Assembly (NCBI RefSeq): GCF_022760965.1
Contig: NZ_JAKVIJ010000010.1
Coordinates: 62,001-126,000 of the forward strand
Source: Simplicispira sedimenti
Lineage (GTDB): Bacteria > Pseudomonadota > Gammaproteobacteria > Burkholderiales > Burkholderiaceae_C
Length of the DNA: 64,000 bases
Direction of reading: 5' to 3'
Made by a program: the position numbers and the translations under genes. Positions 9,386-17,939 of this stretch are shown here, in pieces. Position 1 is the stretch's first letter; every line of letters begins with the position of its first letter. A model generated the notes under the pieces. That model made no database searches. It saw only the letters and a list, made by a program, of their open reading frames with translations, and had not been told where the DNA came from.

Positions 9386-10114
9386 ATGACTTCTTTCGTT
9401 CGCACCAGCGGCCGTGCCGCCGACCAGTTGCGCCCCGTGCGCATCACCCGCCGCTACACCATGCATGCCGAGGGCTCGGTGCTCGTCGAGTTCGGCAATA
9501 CCAAGGTGCTGTGCACCGCCTCGGTGGAAGAGAAGGTGCCGCCGCACAAGCGCGGCAGTGGCGAGGGCTGGGTCACGGCCGAATACGGCATGCTGCCGCG
9601 CGCCACGCACAGCCGCAGCGACCGCGAGGCCGCGCGCGGCAAGCAGAGCGGCCGCACGCAGGAAATCCAGCGCCTCATCGGCCGCTCGCTGCGCGCCGTG
9701 TTCGACCTCAAGCTCCTGGGCGAGCGCAGCATCGTGCTCGACTGCGACGTGATCCAGGCCGACGGCGGCACGCGCACCGCTGCCATCACCGGCGCCTGGG
9801 TGGCCGCGCAGGACGCGGTGAACACGCTGCTCGCCAGCGGCAAGATCGCCACCTCGCCCATCCGCGAACCCGTGGCCGCCATCTCGGTGGGCATCGTGCA
9901 GGGCACGCCCGTGCTCGACCTCGAATACGTGGAGGACGTGGCCTGTGACACCGACATGAACGTGGTCATGACCGGTGCCGGACACTTCGTGGAAGTGCAG
10001 GGCACGGCCGAGGGCGTGGCCTTCACGCGCCGCGAGATGGACCAGCTCCTGCTGCTGGCCGAAAAAGGCATTGGCGAACTGATGCAGATGCAGCAGGAAG
10101 CACTGCAAAAATAA
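9386..10114 (+). CDS. rph: Ribonuclease PH
   Basis: Phosphorolytic 3'-5' exoribonuclease that trims tRNA 3' ends. The 242-residue length is typical. The N-terminus RTSGRAADQLRPVRITRRYT, the phosphate-binding region (GRTQEIQRLIGRSLRA) and the C-terminal MTGAGHFVEVQGTAEG are diagnostic. It precedes rdgB as in many betaproteobacteria. Its TAA stop lies where an interspersed repeat begins. Confidence 0.97.
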   Translation: MTSFVRTSGRAADQLRPVRITRRYTMHAEGSVLVEFGNTKVLCTASVEEKVPPHKRGSGEGWVTAEYGMLPRATHSRSDREAARGKQSGRTQEIQRLIGRSLRAVFDLKLLGERSIVLDCDVIQADGGTRTAAITGAWVAAQDAVNTLLASGKIATSPIREPVAAISVGIVQGTPVLDLEYVEDVACDTDMNVVMTGAGHFVEVQGTAEGVAFTRREMDQLLLLAEKGIGELMQMQQEALQK

Positions 10115-10158
10115 TAGCTAGTCGCGCTTTCTGGGCAAGCGCTAGAGGCTGATTTGTT
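10108..10158. repeat. Interspersed palindromic repeat, copy 2
   Basis: Arms AATAATAGCTAGTCGCGCTT and AAGCGCTAGAGGC around a short spacer. It fills the whole rph-rdgB gap, beginning at the rph stop and ending at the rdgB start codon; its GAGG is the only Shine-Dalgarno-like sequence for rdgB. Confidence 0.85.
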
Positions 10159-10776
10159 ATGAAAATCGTATTGGCATCCAACAACCGCGGCAAGCTCGCA
10201 GAACTGCAGGCCATGCTGGCCCCCCTGGGCGTGGAGCTGGTGCGCCAGGCCGACCTCGGCGTGGGCGAGGCCGAGGAGCCGCACCGCACCTTTGTCGAGA
10301 ACGCCCTGGCCAAGGCGCGCTTTGCCAGCGCACACACCGGCCTGCCGGCCCTGGCCGACGACGCCGGCCTGTGCGTGGACGCCTTTGGCGGCTTGCCGGG
10401 CGTGGACACGGCCTACTACGCCACCCAGTTTGGCTACGAGAAGGGCGACGACAACAACGTGCGCGCCCTGCTGGAACAGATGCAGGGCCAGGCCAACCGC
10501 CGCGCCGCCATGGTCAGCACCCTGGTGGCCGTGCGCAGCCCGCAGGACCCCGAGCCATTGATTGCCGTGGGCCGCGTGGTGGGCGAGATCGCGCCCGAGC
10601 GGCGCGGCAGCCACGGCTTTGGTTTCGACCCGGTGATGTTCATCCCCGAATTCGGCCAGACCTTCGCCGAGCTGCCCCCTGAAGTGAAGAACGCGAACAG
10701 TCACCGGGGCCGCGCGGCGCAGCAGATGCTGGCGCTGATGCGCGAGCGCTGGTTGCCGGATGCTTCAAAAATGTGA
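10159..10776 (+). CDS. rdgB: dITP/XTP pyrophosphatase
   Basis: House-cleaning Ham1/RdgB enzyme hydrolysing deaminated purine nucleoside triphosphates. It is 205 residues long and starts MKIVLASNNRGKLAEL; TFVENALAKARFA, LADDAGLCVDAFGGLPGVDTAYY and GSHGFGFDPVMFIPE are the substrate- and metal-binding segments. The last codons and stop (SKM, then TGA) lie in the next repeat element. Between rph and hemW, a conserved arrangement. Confidence 0.96.
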   Translation: MKIVLASNNRGKLAELQAMLAPLGVELVRQADLGVGEAEEPHRTFVENALAKARFASAHTGLPALADDAGLCVDAFGGLPGVDTAYYATQFGYEKGDDNNVRALLEQMQGQANRRAAMVSTLVAVRSPQDPEPLIAVGRVVGEIAPERRGSHGFGFDPVMFIPEFGQTFAELPPEVKNANSHRGRAAQQMLALMRERWLPDASKM

Positions 10777-10866
10777 GCTGCCAGCGCTTTCCATTTGGGT
10801 GTTTCAGATAATTTTCATAATGAAACCCAATACAGACAAGCGCCAGCAGCTATGGTTTTGATATCA
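10767..10866. repeat. Interspersed palindromic repeat, copy 3 (long nested palindrome)
   Basis: The outer arms GAGCTGCCAGCGCTT and AAGCGCCAGCAGCT enclose a second inverted repeat, TTGGGTGTTTCA against TGAAACCCAA, around an A+T-rich centre. The whole ~100-bp rdgB-hemW gap can fold into one long hairpin. The left edge supplies the rdgB stop codon. Confidence 0.85.
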
Positions 10867-10868
10867 CC

Positions 10869-12101
10869 ATGAGCATCCCGATTGTTTCTGCCGCTGACGA
10901 GGCGCAGCCCGCGCCGCAGCGCGACATCCAGCACTACATGCGCCCAGGGCTGCTACAGCTCAGCAGCCTGCCGCCGCTGTCGCTGTACGTGCACATCCCC
11001 TGGTGCCTGCGCAAGTGCCCTTACTGCGATTTCAATTCGCACGCCCACCAGGGCGGCGAGGCCCTGCCCGAGCAGCGCTACCTGGACGCCCTGTGCGCCG
11101 ACCTGGAAGCCGCGCTGCCGCTGGTGTGGGGGCGCCAGGTGCACAGCGTCTTCATTGGTGGCGGCACGCCCAGCCTGTTTGCGCCCGCGTCTATCGACCG
11201 CCTGCTGGCCGACATCCGCGCGCGCCTGCCGCTGGCGGCGGGCTGCGAAGTGACGCTGGAGGCCAACCCCGGCACCTTCGAGAAAGACCGCTTCCGTGCC
11301 TTCCGCGCTGCGGGCGTCACGCGCCTGTCGGTGGGTGTGCAGAGCTTCAACGACCGGCACCTGCAGGCCCTGGGCCGCGTGCACGACCGTGCCCAGGCCA
11401 TTGCGGCGGTGGAGGAGGCGCAGCAGGCCTTCGAGACCTTCAACCTCGACCTCATGTACGCGCTGCCCGGCCAGACGCTGCCCGAGCTGGACGCCGACCT
11501 GCGCACCGCGCTGGCCCTGGCGCCGCCGCACCTGTCGGTGTACCACCTGACCATCGAGCCCAACACCTGGTTCGCCAAGCATCCACCCACCGTGCCGCCG
11601 GACGACGAGGCCTACGCCATGCTCGACCACATCACCGAGCACACCGCGCAGGCCGGGCTGGAGCGCTACGAGGTGTCCGCCTACGCACGCAGCAGCCACC
11701 AGTGCCAGCACAACACCAACTACTGGGAATTTGGCGACTACCTTGGCATTGGCGCGGGCGCGCACAGCAAGCTCAGCTTTGCCCACCGCGTGGTGCGCCA
11801 GGTGCGCTTTCGCGATCCACAGCGCTACATGGACCAGGCGCTCGCAGGCCAGGCCCTGGCGCAGGACAACGAGGTGCGCCGTGGCGACCTGCCGTTTGAG
11901 TTCATGCTCAACGCCCTGCGCCTGCGCAGCGGCTTTGCGCTGCAGGACTTTGTCGAGCGCACCGGCCTGGCCCTCACTGCCATCGAGGCCCCTTTGCAAG
12001 AGGCCGAACGCAAGGGCCTGGTTCAGCGCGACCTGGGCCGCGTCAAGCCCACGCCCCGGGGCTTTGATTTTCTGAGCGACCTGCAGGAACTGTTTCTGTA
12101 G
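10869..12101 (+). CDS. hemW: Heme chaperone HemW (radical SAM)
   Basis: A 410-residue radical-SAM protein of the coproporphyrinogen-oxidase-like group that delivers heme. The [4Fe-4S] cysteines are spaced as HemW (C-LRK-C-PY-C within HIPWCLRKCPYCDF, near residue 45). FIGGGTPSLF follows. The heme-binding HNTNYW motif near residue 280 distinguishes it from HemN. The C-terminal HemN_C winged-helix domain is present. Some 25 extra N-terminal residues precede the core; a later start is possible. Confidence 0.95.
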   Translation: MSIPIVSAADEAQPAPQRDIQHYMRPGLLQLSSLPPLSLYVHIPWCLRKCPYCDFNSHAHQGGEALPEQRYLDALCADLEAALPLVWGRQVHSVFIGGGTPSLFAPASIDRLLADIRARLPLAAGCEVTLEANPGTFEKDRFRAFRAAGVTRLSVGVQSFNDRHLQALGRVHDRAQAIAAVEEAQQAFETFNLDLMYALPGQTLPELDADLRTALALAPPHLSVYHLTIEPNTWFAKHPPTVPPDDEAYAMLDHITEHTAQAGLERYEVSAYARSSHQCQHNTNYWEFGDYLGIGAGAHSKLSFAHRVVRQVRFRDPQRYMDQALAGQALAQDNEVRRGDLPFEFMLNALRLRSGFALQDFVERTGLALTAIEAPLQEAERKGLVQRDLGRVKPTPRGFDFLSDLQELFL

Positions 12102-12123
12102 CCGCAAATGGCGCCCTGAAAAA

Positions 12124-12140
12124 GCCCAAGCACTGCGGGC
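12124..12140 (-). terminator. Weak terminator candidate between hemW and the I78 gene
   Basis: On the minus strand GCCC and GGGC flank a 9-nt loop and precede five T. The stem is short, so this is tentative. It lies in the convergent gap between hemW and the small lipoprotein gene. Confidence 0.3.
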
Positions 12141-12152
12141 GACAGGGGGGCA

Positions 12153-12470
12153 TCACCAACAACGTGCGGCCACGATGCGACCGTTAGCGTCCACTTCCAG
12201 GTTCAGGCGCTGGGCGTTGTATTCCTTGGTCACCATCTGGCCCGGGCGCAGGATGCGCGCCATCAGCGCACCGGATTTCACACGCGCTGCCTCCACCACC
12301 TTGGCCGTGCTGTTCTGGCCCACAAACGACTGAGCAGCCTGGGCATTGCACAGGTCGCCGCGTGGTGCACCTGTGGGGCCGGTGGCAGGGGGCGTTGCGG
12401 CGCAGCCCGCCAGCAGCATCAACGCGCCCACGGGAAGGAGGGACCAGGTACGGAAGGGACGCAAAGGCAT
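12153..12470 (-). CDS. Small lipoprotein with I78-type peptidase-inhibitor fold
   Basis: A 105-residue exported protein. The signal sequence ends in the lipobox LAGC near residue 22, so it is probably lipid-anchored. The mature part carries the I78 inhibitor pattern: an early Cys (DLCNAQ), FVGQ, then LRPGQMVTKEYNAQRLNLEVD and a final Cys. I78 proteins inhibit serine proteases; the target here is unknown. The start was chosen for AGGAG six bases upstream; an ATG eight codons earlier lacks one. Divergent from the next gene. Confidence 0.8.
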   Translation of the reverse strand: MPLRPFRTWSLLPVGALMLLAGCAATPPATGPTGAPRGDLCNAQAAQSFVGQNSTAKVVEAARVKSGALMARILRPGQMVTKEYNAQRLNLEVDANGRIVAARCW

Positions 12471-12579
12471 GGGGGTGCTCCTGTGGAAGACCAAGACAAG
12501 CAGTGCCGCGCCTGCGGCCTGCGCAAACGACCAGCTTACCTCAGCACCCCGGGGGTATGGCGGTTGGATTTACCGATGG

Positions 12580-12609
12580 TTGCATGTGCGCCTGCGGATT
12601 TGCGATAGG
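12580..12609 (+). promoter_or_regulatory. Candidate promoter in the 251-bp divergent gap
   Basis: TTGCAT and GATAGG with 18-bp spacing, about 110 bp before the exported-protein gene. This is the longest gene-free gap in the window; apart from this pair I see no further structure in it. Confidence 0.3.
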
Positions 12610-12721
12610 CTCGCCCCGTCACAACACAGACCTGCACAACTGCGCTCAGGCAGAGGTGGAGATGCCTGCCTGCGGCATGGGCTTCCCGCCATGGCGCAGC
12701 GCGGTCATCACAGGAGTCCAC

Positions 12722-13756
12722 ATGCCCCCATCTTCTCTTTCTCAACCACCGCAGGCCCGGCGCGCGGCCCTTGGGATGGCCATGGTGGCGCTTGCGCTGG
12801 CCGCATGGGTGGCCATCCGTCCCGCACTGGCCCAGAGCCCGGTGCCTGGTGTTTCGACCTCGGCAAAACAGGCCTCTGCACGACCCAGCCCCGAGGCGGT
12901 GCAGGCGCTCGTGGCTCTGCAGAACTGGCCCGAACGGTTGGCAGGGCTGCGCCAGACCTTTGAAGGGCAGATGCAGCTTGCGGTCAACTCTCGGGCCTGG
13001 TCAGACCTCAAGCCGCAAGTGCGCGAACGCCTGGGCTTGCAGCTGCGCGACTACATGCTGGAACGCTTTGCCTGGCCTGGAGAACTTCAGGGTCTGGTGG
13101 TGCGGTCGTATCTGGAGGCTGCTTCCGCGGCCGATGTGGCAGTCTTGCGCACGTTCCAGGAGTCGGCCGACGGCCAGTGGCTGGAGCAGCGCTTGCGCCC
13201 CGCACTGGACGAGGTGGAATTTGCCCTGCTGGACCGTGCGCGGCGGGACATCCAGGCATTCACCAACACAGGACTCGCCGAAACCATGGACACGTCTGCG
13301 CCGTTGGCGGCGCCTCCTGCAGCCTGGAAGCCTGCCAATGCCCATGAGACCGCAGCCAGGCGCCTGCTGGATGTGACAGAAATGAAGTCATGGCAGCGTC
13401 AATTGCTGGCCATCAAGCTGCGTGCGATTGAGCGCTATGACGATGCTGTCGGCCGGTTTCCCGATCGCCGCGAGCGCCGAAGCCGCTTCGCCGAAGGCCT
13501 GCGCAACGCTGTGTCGGTGGAGGCCTATATGCCCCAGCTGATGGCACAACTGACCAAGGCCCTCGGCGAGGATGAGATGGCAAGAGCCATCGCCATCGAA
13601 ACCTCTGCCGACAGGAGCCAGGCCAAAGCCATCGATCACCGCCTGGGCCAGGCCTTCGGTAAGCACATGCAGGCCTGGCAGCGCGATACCCTGTTTCCTG
13701 GTCTTCGGCAGATCATGGATGCCGCGCGGCAGCACCGCCCGGATGCAGGCACCTGA
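12722..13756 (+). CDS. Exported protein of unknown function
   Basis: A 344-residue protein not recognised by family. An N-terminal hydrophobic segment (ALGMAMVALALAAWVAI) followed by ALAQSPV looks like a cleavable signal peptide, so the protein is probably periplasmic. The rest is helical and rich in Arg, Gln and Ala, with no Cys-based or metal-binding motif. The overall pattern is faintly reminiscent of DUF2059-type periplasmic helical proteins, but I would not assign it. The frame is open about 360 bp further upstream across the I78 gene; the ATG used has AGGAG five bases before it. Confidence 0.7.
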   Translation: MPPSSLSQPPQARRAALGMAMVALALAAWVAIRPALAQSPVPGVSTSAKQASARPSPEAVQALVALQNWPERLAGLRQTFEGQMQLAVNSRAWSDLKPQVRERLGLQLRDYMLERFAWPGELQGLVVRSYLEAASAADVAVLRTFQESADGQWLEQRLRPALDEVEFALLDRARRDIQAFTNTGLAETMDTSAPLAAPPAAWKPANAHETAARRLLDVTEMKSWQRQLLAIKLRAIERYDDAVGRFPDRRERRSRFAEGLRNAVSVEAYMPQLMAQLTKALGEDEMARAIAIETSADRSQAKAIDHRLGQAFGKHMQAWQRDTLFPGLRQIMDAARQHRPDAGT

Positions 13757-13783
13757 ACCCTCAGGCCCGCGTTCACTGACAGT

Positions 13784-15400
13784 TCAATGGTGCTTTTTGT
13801 GCCCCTGGGCGCGCAAGGTGTGCAGCCGGGCCTGCAGTGCGGTGTCGGGCACCAGGGCAATGCGCGCCTGGCCTGCGTACACGGCGCCGTCGTTGCCGTC
13901 CAGGGTGAGGGCGTCGCCCTCGTGCAGCGTCTGGCTGCCAAGGCGCAGGCTGCGTGTGCCCAGGTCGATTTGCAGGGCGTTGCAGCCCACCAGGCAGGTC
14001 TTGCCCAATTGGCGCGCCACCACGGCCGCGTGCGAGGTGCGTGCGCCGCGCTGTGTCAGCAGGCCTTGCGCGGCCTGCAGCGCGGCGATGTCGCTGGTTT
14101 CGGCGTCCTGGCGCACCAGCACGGCGGCCTTGCCCTGGGCCACCAGGGCGCGCACGGCATCGGTGTCCAGCGCAATGGCGCCGCTGACCACCCCGGTGCA
14201 GGCCGGTACCGCGGTGGCCAGGGGCTGCAGCGTGCTGGCCTGGCCGTCTTCGGCCACCATGCGCCAGGTGCCCAGTTGCTCGGGCTCCAGGGTCTGGGTG
14301 CGGCGCTGGGCTTCGTGGGTGGGAATCCAGCCCTCGTCGTGCAGGTCCAGTGCAATGCGGGCGGCGGCCAATGCGGTGCGTTTGCCTGCGCGGGTTTGCA
14401 GCATGTGCAGCACGCCGTCCTGTACGGTGAACTCGAAGTCCTGCATGTCCAGAAAGTCGCGCTCCAGCACCTGGGCCGCGGCTTGCAGTTGCTGCCACGC
14501 CTGCGGGGCCACGCTAGCCAGGGTGTCGTGGCCGTGGGCGTTGCGCCGCCCGCTGACCACGTCTTCGCCCTGTGCGTTGGCCAGAAAGTCCACCCACAGG
14601 CGCGGCTCGCCCGTGCTGGGGTCGCGCGTGAAGCCCACGCCCGCGCCCGAATGGCCGCCCGCATTGCCAAACACCATGCGCTGCAGGATGACGGCCGTGC
14701 CCATGTCCGGGTCGATGTCGTGGATGCGGCGGTACTCCTGGGCCTTGTCGGCGTTCCACGACGCAAACACGGCGCCGATGGCGCCACTGAGCTGCTCGTG
14801 CGCGTCCTGCGGGAAGGGGCGCCCGACAGCGGTGGCGTACAGGGCCAGAAAGCTGCGCGTGAGCTGGCGCAGTTGGGCAAAGTCCAGCAGGCGCTCGTCC
14901 CGGCCCTGGGTGACGCGGGCGATCTCGTCCTCGAACAGCGCGGCGGGCAGGCCTGCCACGACTTCGCCATAGCTGGCCACCAGGCGGCGGTAGGCGTCCC
15001 AGGCCATGCGCGGGTTGCCGGTCTGGCGCACCAGGCCGGGCAGGGTGTGGTTGCTCAGGCCGATGTTGAGCAGGGTTTCGAGCATGCCGGGCATGGACAC
15101 CGGCGCGCCGGATCGCACCGACAGGATCAGCGGGTTGCGTTCGTCGCCAAACAGCAGGCCGGTGCTTTCTTCGAGCGCGGGCAGGCCCATGGAGAACACG
15201 GGCAGCAGGCAGTCTTGTGGGGCGTGGCTGTAGTGCGTACCGATGACCAGCGCGGCGGGCACGTTGAGCCCGGCCTCGGCCATGCGCTGCAGGTTGAAAC
15301 CCTTGCCACCCATGGTGTCGGGTGAGGGCTTGTGCAGGTCGGTACGGGCCGGGGTGCGCACCAGGTACAGGTGCCGGGGCAGGGTGGTCTGGGGCTTCAT
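13784..15400 (-). CDS. Truncated PPDK-like protein (nucleotide-binding and phosphohistidine domains only)
   Basis: A 538-residue relative of pyruvate phosphate dikinase. The N-terminal PPDK/PEP-synthase ATP-binding region begins TMGGKGFNLQRMAEAGLNVP and includes SVRSGAPVSMPGMLETLLNIG. Residues about 400-510 are the mobile phosphohistidine domain, with TSHAAVVARQLGKTCLVGC and its swivelling His. The C-terminal TIM-barrel PEP/pyruvate domain (about 350 residues in PPDK) is absent, and the frame ends cleanly in HKKHH, so this is not an obvious frameshift. It could pass phosphate from ATP to His and then to an unknown acceptor. Its ATG overlaps the stop of the upstream gene (ATGA). Confidence 0.8.
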   Translation of the reverse strand: MKPQTTLPRHLYLVRTPARTDLHKPSPDTMGGKGFNLQRMAEAGLNVPAALVIGTHYSHAPQDCLLPVFSMGLPALEESTGLLFGDERNPLILSVRSGAPVSMPGMLETLLNIGLSNHTLPGLVRQTGNPRMAWDAYRRLVASYGEVVAGLPAALFEDEIARVTQGRDERLLDFAQLRQLTRSFLALYATAVGRPFPQDAHEQLSGAIGAVFASWNADKAQEYRRIHDIDPDMGTAVILQRMVFGNAGGHSGAGVGFTRDPSTGEPRLWVDFLANAQGEDVVSGRRNAHGHDTLASVAPQAWQQLQAAAQVLERDFLDMQDFEFTVQDGVLHMLQTRAGKRTALAAARIALDLHDEGWIPTHEAQRRTQTLEPEQLGTWRMVAEDGQASTLQPLATAVPACTGVVSGAIALDTDAVRALVAQGKAAVLVRQDAETSDIAALQAAQGLLTQRGARTSHAAVVARQLGKTCLVGCNALQIDLGTRSLRLGSQTLHEGDALTLDGNDGAVYAGQARIALVPDTALQARLHTLRAQGHKKHH

Positions 15401-17346
15401 GCGGCGGCTCCGGTTTTGTTCAGCACCATTTCGCGCATTGCGTAGCCCGCGCGCAGCAGGTGGTCGGTGGCGTTTTCCAGGGTGGAGGCCAGTTCGCTGG
15501 CCAGGGTGAAGGCCACTGGCGCATCGTGCAAGTGGCGCACCATGGTGGTACGCGCCTGGCGCAGCAGGTCGTCGCACTGGCGTTCGGCACGCAGCATGCG
15601 CCACAGGGTTTGCAGGAACAGGTCGCTGTCGCTGCCGTCGGTCTGGTGCACGGCCTGGCGCGCAATTTCAATGGCCTTGACGAGATCCTGGATGGCGCAC
15701 AGCGTGGTGGCGGCGAGCTGGCACAGCGCCGCGCGCACGGCGAGGGGCAGTCCGGGGCAGGGCGGCGTGAGCGTGAGCGAGTGCATGAAGGTGGCTTCTT
15801 CCAGCGCATCGGCCACGTCATCGGCCTTGCCCAGGCAGTCCACCACCGGGCGCCAGCGCTCGCGCCGCTCGGCGCGCTGGCGCGCGTCCATCAGCAGGTG
15901 GTCGGCCTGGCGCTCCCAGTTCTTGGCGCGCAGCACCTGGGCCTGGGTCTGCTCGGCGTCGCCGGGGGATTCCAGGGCCTGGCACAGGCCTTCGGCCAGG
16001 GCGTGGATGTAGGCAGCGTGTTCGGCCAGCAGGTCGAATTCAAAGCTGCGCTGGCGCAGCATTCGGCCCAGCAGTAGCCGGGCCTCGTCGGCCACCAGCG
16101 ACAGGGGTTGCTGCTGGCGCAGCAGCAGGCTGGACAGGCGCAGCAGCTCCAGCAGGTACTGGCTGGCGGCCTGTTCGCCCAGCACGTCGTCGAGCCGGTC
16201 GCCCACGCGGAAAGCCTCGCTGTCCACCGCCTGCATGGCGTTGTACACCAGTCGCTCGGCCCCGGCGATAAGCCAGGCCATGTGGCCCCAGTCGTTGCGT
16301 GCGGCCTGCGCCAGCAGTGCGTGCGCCTGGGGCTTGCCCACAAAGTGCTGCAGCCGCTTGCGCGCGCGGTTCCAGTCGATCACGAAAACGATGCGCGAGG
16401 CCAACTGCTCCAGCGCAGTTTGCAAGGTGGCCGTGTCGGCGGCGCCCAGGCGGGCCTGGCCCACGAGGTAGGGCTTGCCGCTGTTAAGTCCGTCGGACAC
16501 GCGCGGGTCGAACACCTGCCAGGCAAAGCCCTGTGCTTCCAGCATCTGCCGGAAAAAGCCAAAGCGCCCAGGGTGCAGGTCGGAATAGGTGAGCGACACC
16601 TCCAGACCGCACACCTCGATGACCAGCACATGCACGTCGTTGGTGCCGATGTCGTTCTGGATCAGCAGGCGCTCGCCGTCGCGTGTGGCGGCGGTGTCCA
16701 GCCCAGGGTGCGAGAACTTCAGCTCTGCCGTGCGGTGCAGGCCGCGCATGAAGGCACGGATCAGCGGCAGGTCGCTCGCGGGCAACTGCCAGGTGTGGGC
16801 GCCGTCCACGTCCTCGGTGGCCAGCGTGCCCGACAGGGTGTTGAGCTGCTTGTGCAGGTCCATCACCAGCAGGTGCAGGCTGTCGCCGCGCTGGTGGTCG
16901 CCGTGGGTCAGTTCGGCCAGCACGCTGCGCGGCAGGCCTTCGTCGTCGGCCAGGGCGTGCAGGCGCTGCAGCCAGGCGTCGCGACGCTGGGCCAGGGGGG
17001 GTGCACTGCCCGGCCCGGTATCGCACACCGGGCGCGCCATGGTGGACAGGTCGGCAGACAGCGCGCGCAGCAGATCGTCCAGGTGCGGCAGCACGAGCAG
17101 CTCGTCGTCGAAGTAGGCGCCCTGCAGCATGTCCTGCACCCAGGGGGCGTCGCGCAGCAGCGAGCGCGCGAGTTCGGCCTCCCAGCCGCCCTCGGTGTGT
17201 TCGGGGGCGCTGGCGCGCTGGGCTGCGGACTGCAGCAGGGTCAGGTAGAGCTTGAGTCGGTCATTGGCAGCCAGGGCCGCCTTGATCCACGCAGGCATGA
17301 GCAGCGAGGACTGGCCTAGCGAGGCCACCGCTTGTTCCTTGAGCAT
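15397..17346 (-). CDS. Uncharacterised protein with a DUF47/PhoU-like C-terminal part, coupled to the PPDK-like gene
   Basis: A 649-residue soluble protein that I do not recognise as a whole. The last ~200 residues are an all-helical segment resembling DUF47/PhoU-type phosphate regulators (for example ADDVADALEEATFMHSL and RAERQCDDLLRQARTTMVRHL). The match is weak and by eye. The first ~400 residues contain a possible nucleotide- or ligand-binding fold (LLIQNDIGTNDVHVLVIEV). There is no signal peptide. The start MLKEQAVAS has GGAG nine bases upstream. It is translationally coupled to the downstream PPDK-like gene, which suggests that the two proteins form one module. Confidence 0.6.
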   Translation of the reverse strand: MLKEQAVASLGQSSLLMPAWIKAALAANDRLKLYLTLLQSAAQRASAPEHTEGGWEAELARSLLRDAPWVQDMLQGAYFDDELLVLPHLDDLLRALSADLSTMARPVCDTGPGSAPPLAQRRDAWLQRLHALADDEGLPRSVLAELTHGDHQRGDSLHLLVMDLHKQLNTLSGTLATEDVDGAHTWQLPASDLPLIRAFMRGLHRTAELKFSHPGLDTAATRDGERLLIQNDIGTNDVHVLVIEVCGLEVSLTYSDLHPGRFGFFRQMLEAQGFAWQVFDPRVSDGLNSGKPYLVGQARLGAADTATLQTALEQLASRIVFVIDWNRARKRLQHFVGKPQAHALLAQAARNDWGHMAWLIAGAERLVYNAMQAVDSEAFRVGDRLDDVLGEQAASQYLLELLRLSSLLLRQQQPLSLVADEARLLLGRMLRQRSFEFDLLAEHAAYIHALAEGLCQALESPGDAEQTQAQVLRAKNWERQADHLLMDARQRAERRERWRPVVDCLGKADDVADALEEATFMHSLTLTPPCPGLPLAVRAALCQLAATTLCAIQDLVKAIEIARQAVHQTDGSDSDLFLQTLWRMLRAERQCDDLLRQARTTMVRHLHDAPVAFTLASELASTLENATDHLLRAGYAMREMVLNKTGAAA

Positions 17347-17433
17347 CGGGTTGTTCTCCGTTGCCCGTGATTGGAGCGCCCCGGCATGGCAGGGCCGTGA
17401 CAAACCCCAGCGGCAGTGAGGGTGGGCGCCGCT

Positions 17434-17868
17434 TCAGGCCGCAGTGAGCGCTGGCAGATAGATGCTGCAAAACGCCTCGGGCATGCGCCGGGGCTTGCCG
17501 CTGGTGAGCTCCACACACACCAGGTGCCAGTGGCCGCGCAGGATGGTGGCCTTGTCGCTGGCGCGCACCAACTGAAAGCGCCGCTCCATGGTGAGCTTGC
17601 CGTCGCTGGCCGTGATCCAGGTGCCCAGCACCAGCGGCTCGCCCAGCAGCGAGGGCAGCAGGTAGTCGTAGTGGGCCTGGCGGATGACCATGGCGCGGTC
17701 CAGCCGGTGGTAGTCGGCCAGGTTCAGGCCCAACGCTTCGGAATGCGCCCAGCCGATGCGTTCGCACCACTGCACGTACACGGCGTTGTTGGTGTGGTTC
17801 AGTCCATCGATGTCACCGGTCTGCGGGGTGAGGTCAAGGGTGTAAGGTTGCGCAAGATCCCAGGGCAT
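17434..17868 (-). CDS. Hotdog-fold acyl-CoA thioesterase
   Basis: A 144-residue 4HBT-type thioesterase. HTNNAVYVQWCERIGW is the conserved active-site region of the YbgC/4-hydroxybenzoyl-CoA group, with the usual Asp replaced by Asn at the HTNN position. The core beta strands (LTMERRFQLVRASDKATILRG) follow. It hydrolyses an acyl-CoA of unknown chain length. A GACAAT hexamer lies 6 nt before the ATG and no ribosome-binding site is present. Confidence 0.85.
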   Translation of the reverse strand: MPWDLAQPYTLDLTPQTGDIDGLNHTNNAVYVQWCERIGWAHSEALGLNLADYHRLDRAMVIRQAHYDYLLPSLLGEPLVLGTWITASDGKLTMERRFQLVRASDKATILRGHWHLVCVELTSGKPRRMPEAFCSIYLPALTAA

Positions 17869-17874
17869 GGGGCG

Positions 17875-17880
17875 ATTGTC
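17875..17880 (-). promoter_or_regulatory. -10-like box (GACAAT) just upstream of the thioesterase gene
   Basis: GACAAT, then 6 nt, then ATG on the minus strand. A perfect TTGACA exists upstream, but at 22-bp spacing, longer than usual. Candidate leaderless start. Confidence 0.45.
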
Positions 17881-17939
17881 GCCGCCTGGCGCGTGCGCTG
17901 GGTGTCAAAGGCTTGACAGTGGGTCGGCCGGCGGCGGCG

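Noticed and set aside
12362..12721. Upstream extension of the exported-protein frame across the I78 lipoprotein gene
   Set aside because: The internal ATG has a good Shine-Dalgarno and is followed by a signal peptide, and the extension would overlap an independent gene.
13784..15400. PPDK-like gene as a pseudogene
   Set aside because: The frame is intact, well bounded and coupled to its upstream partner; no remnant of the TIM-barrel domain appears in any frame downstream before the next gene.
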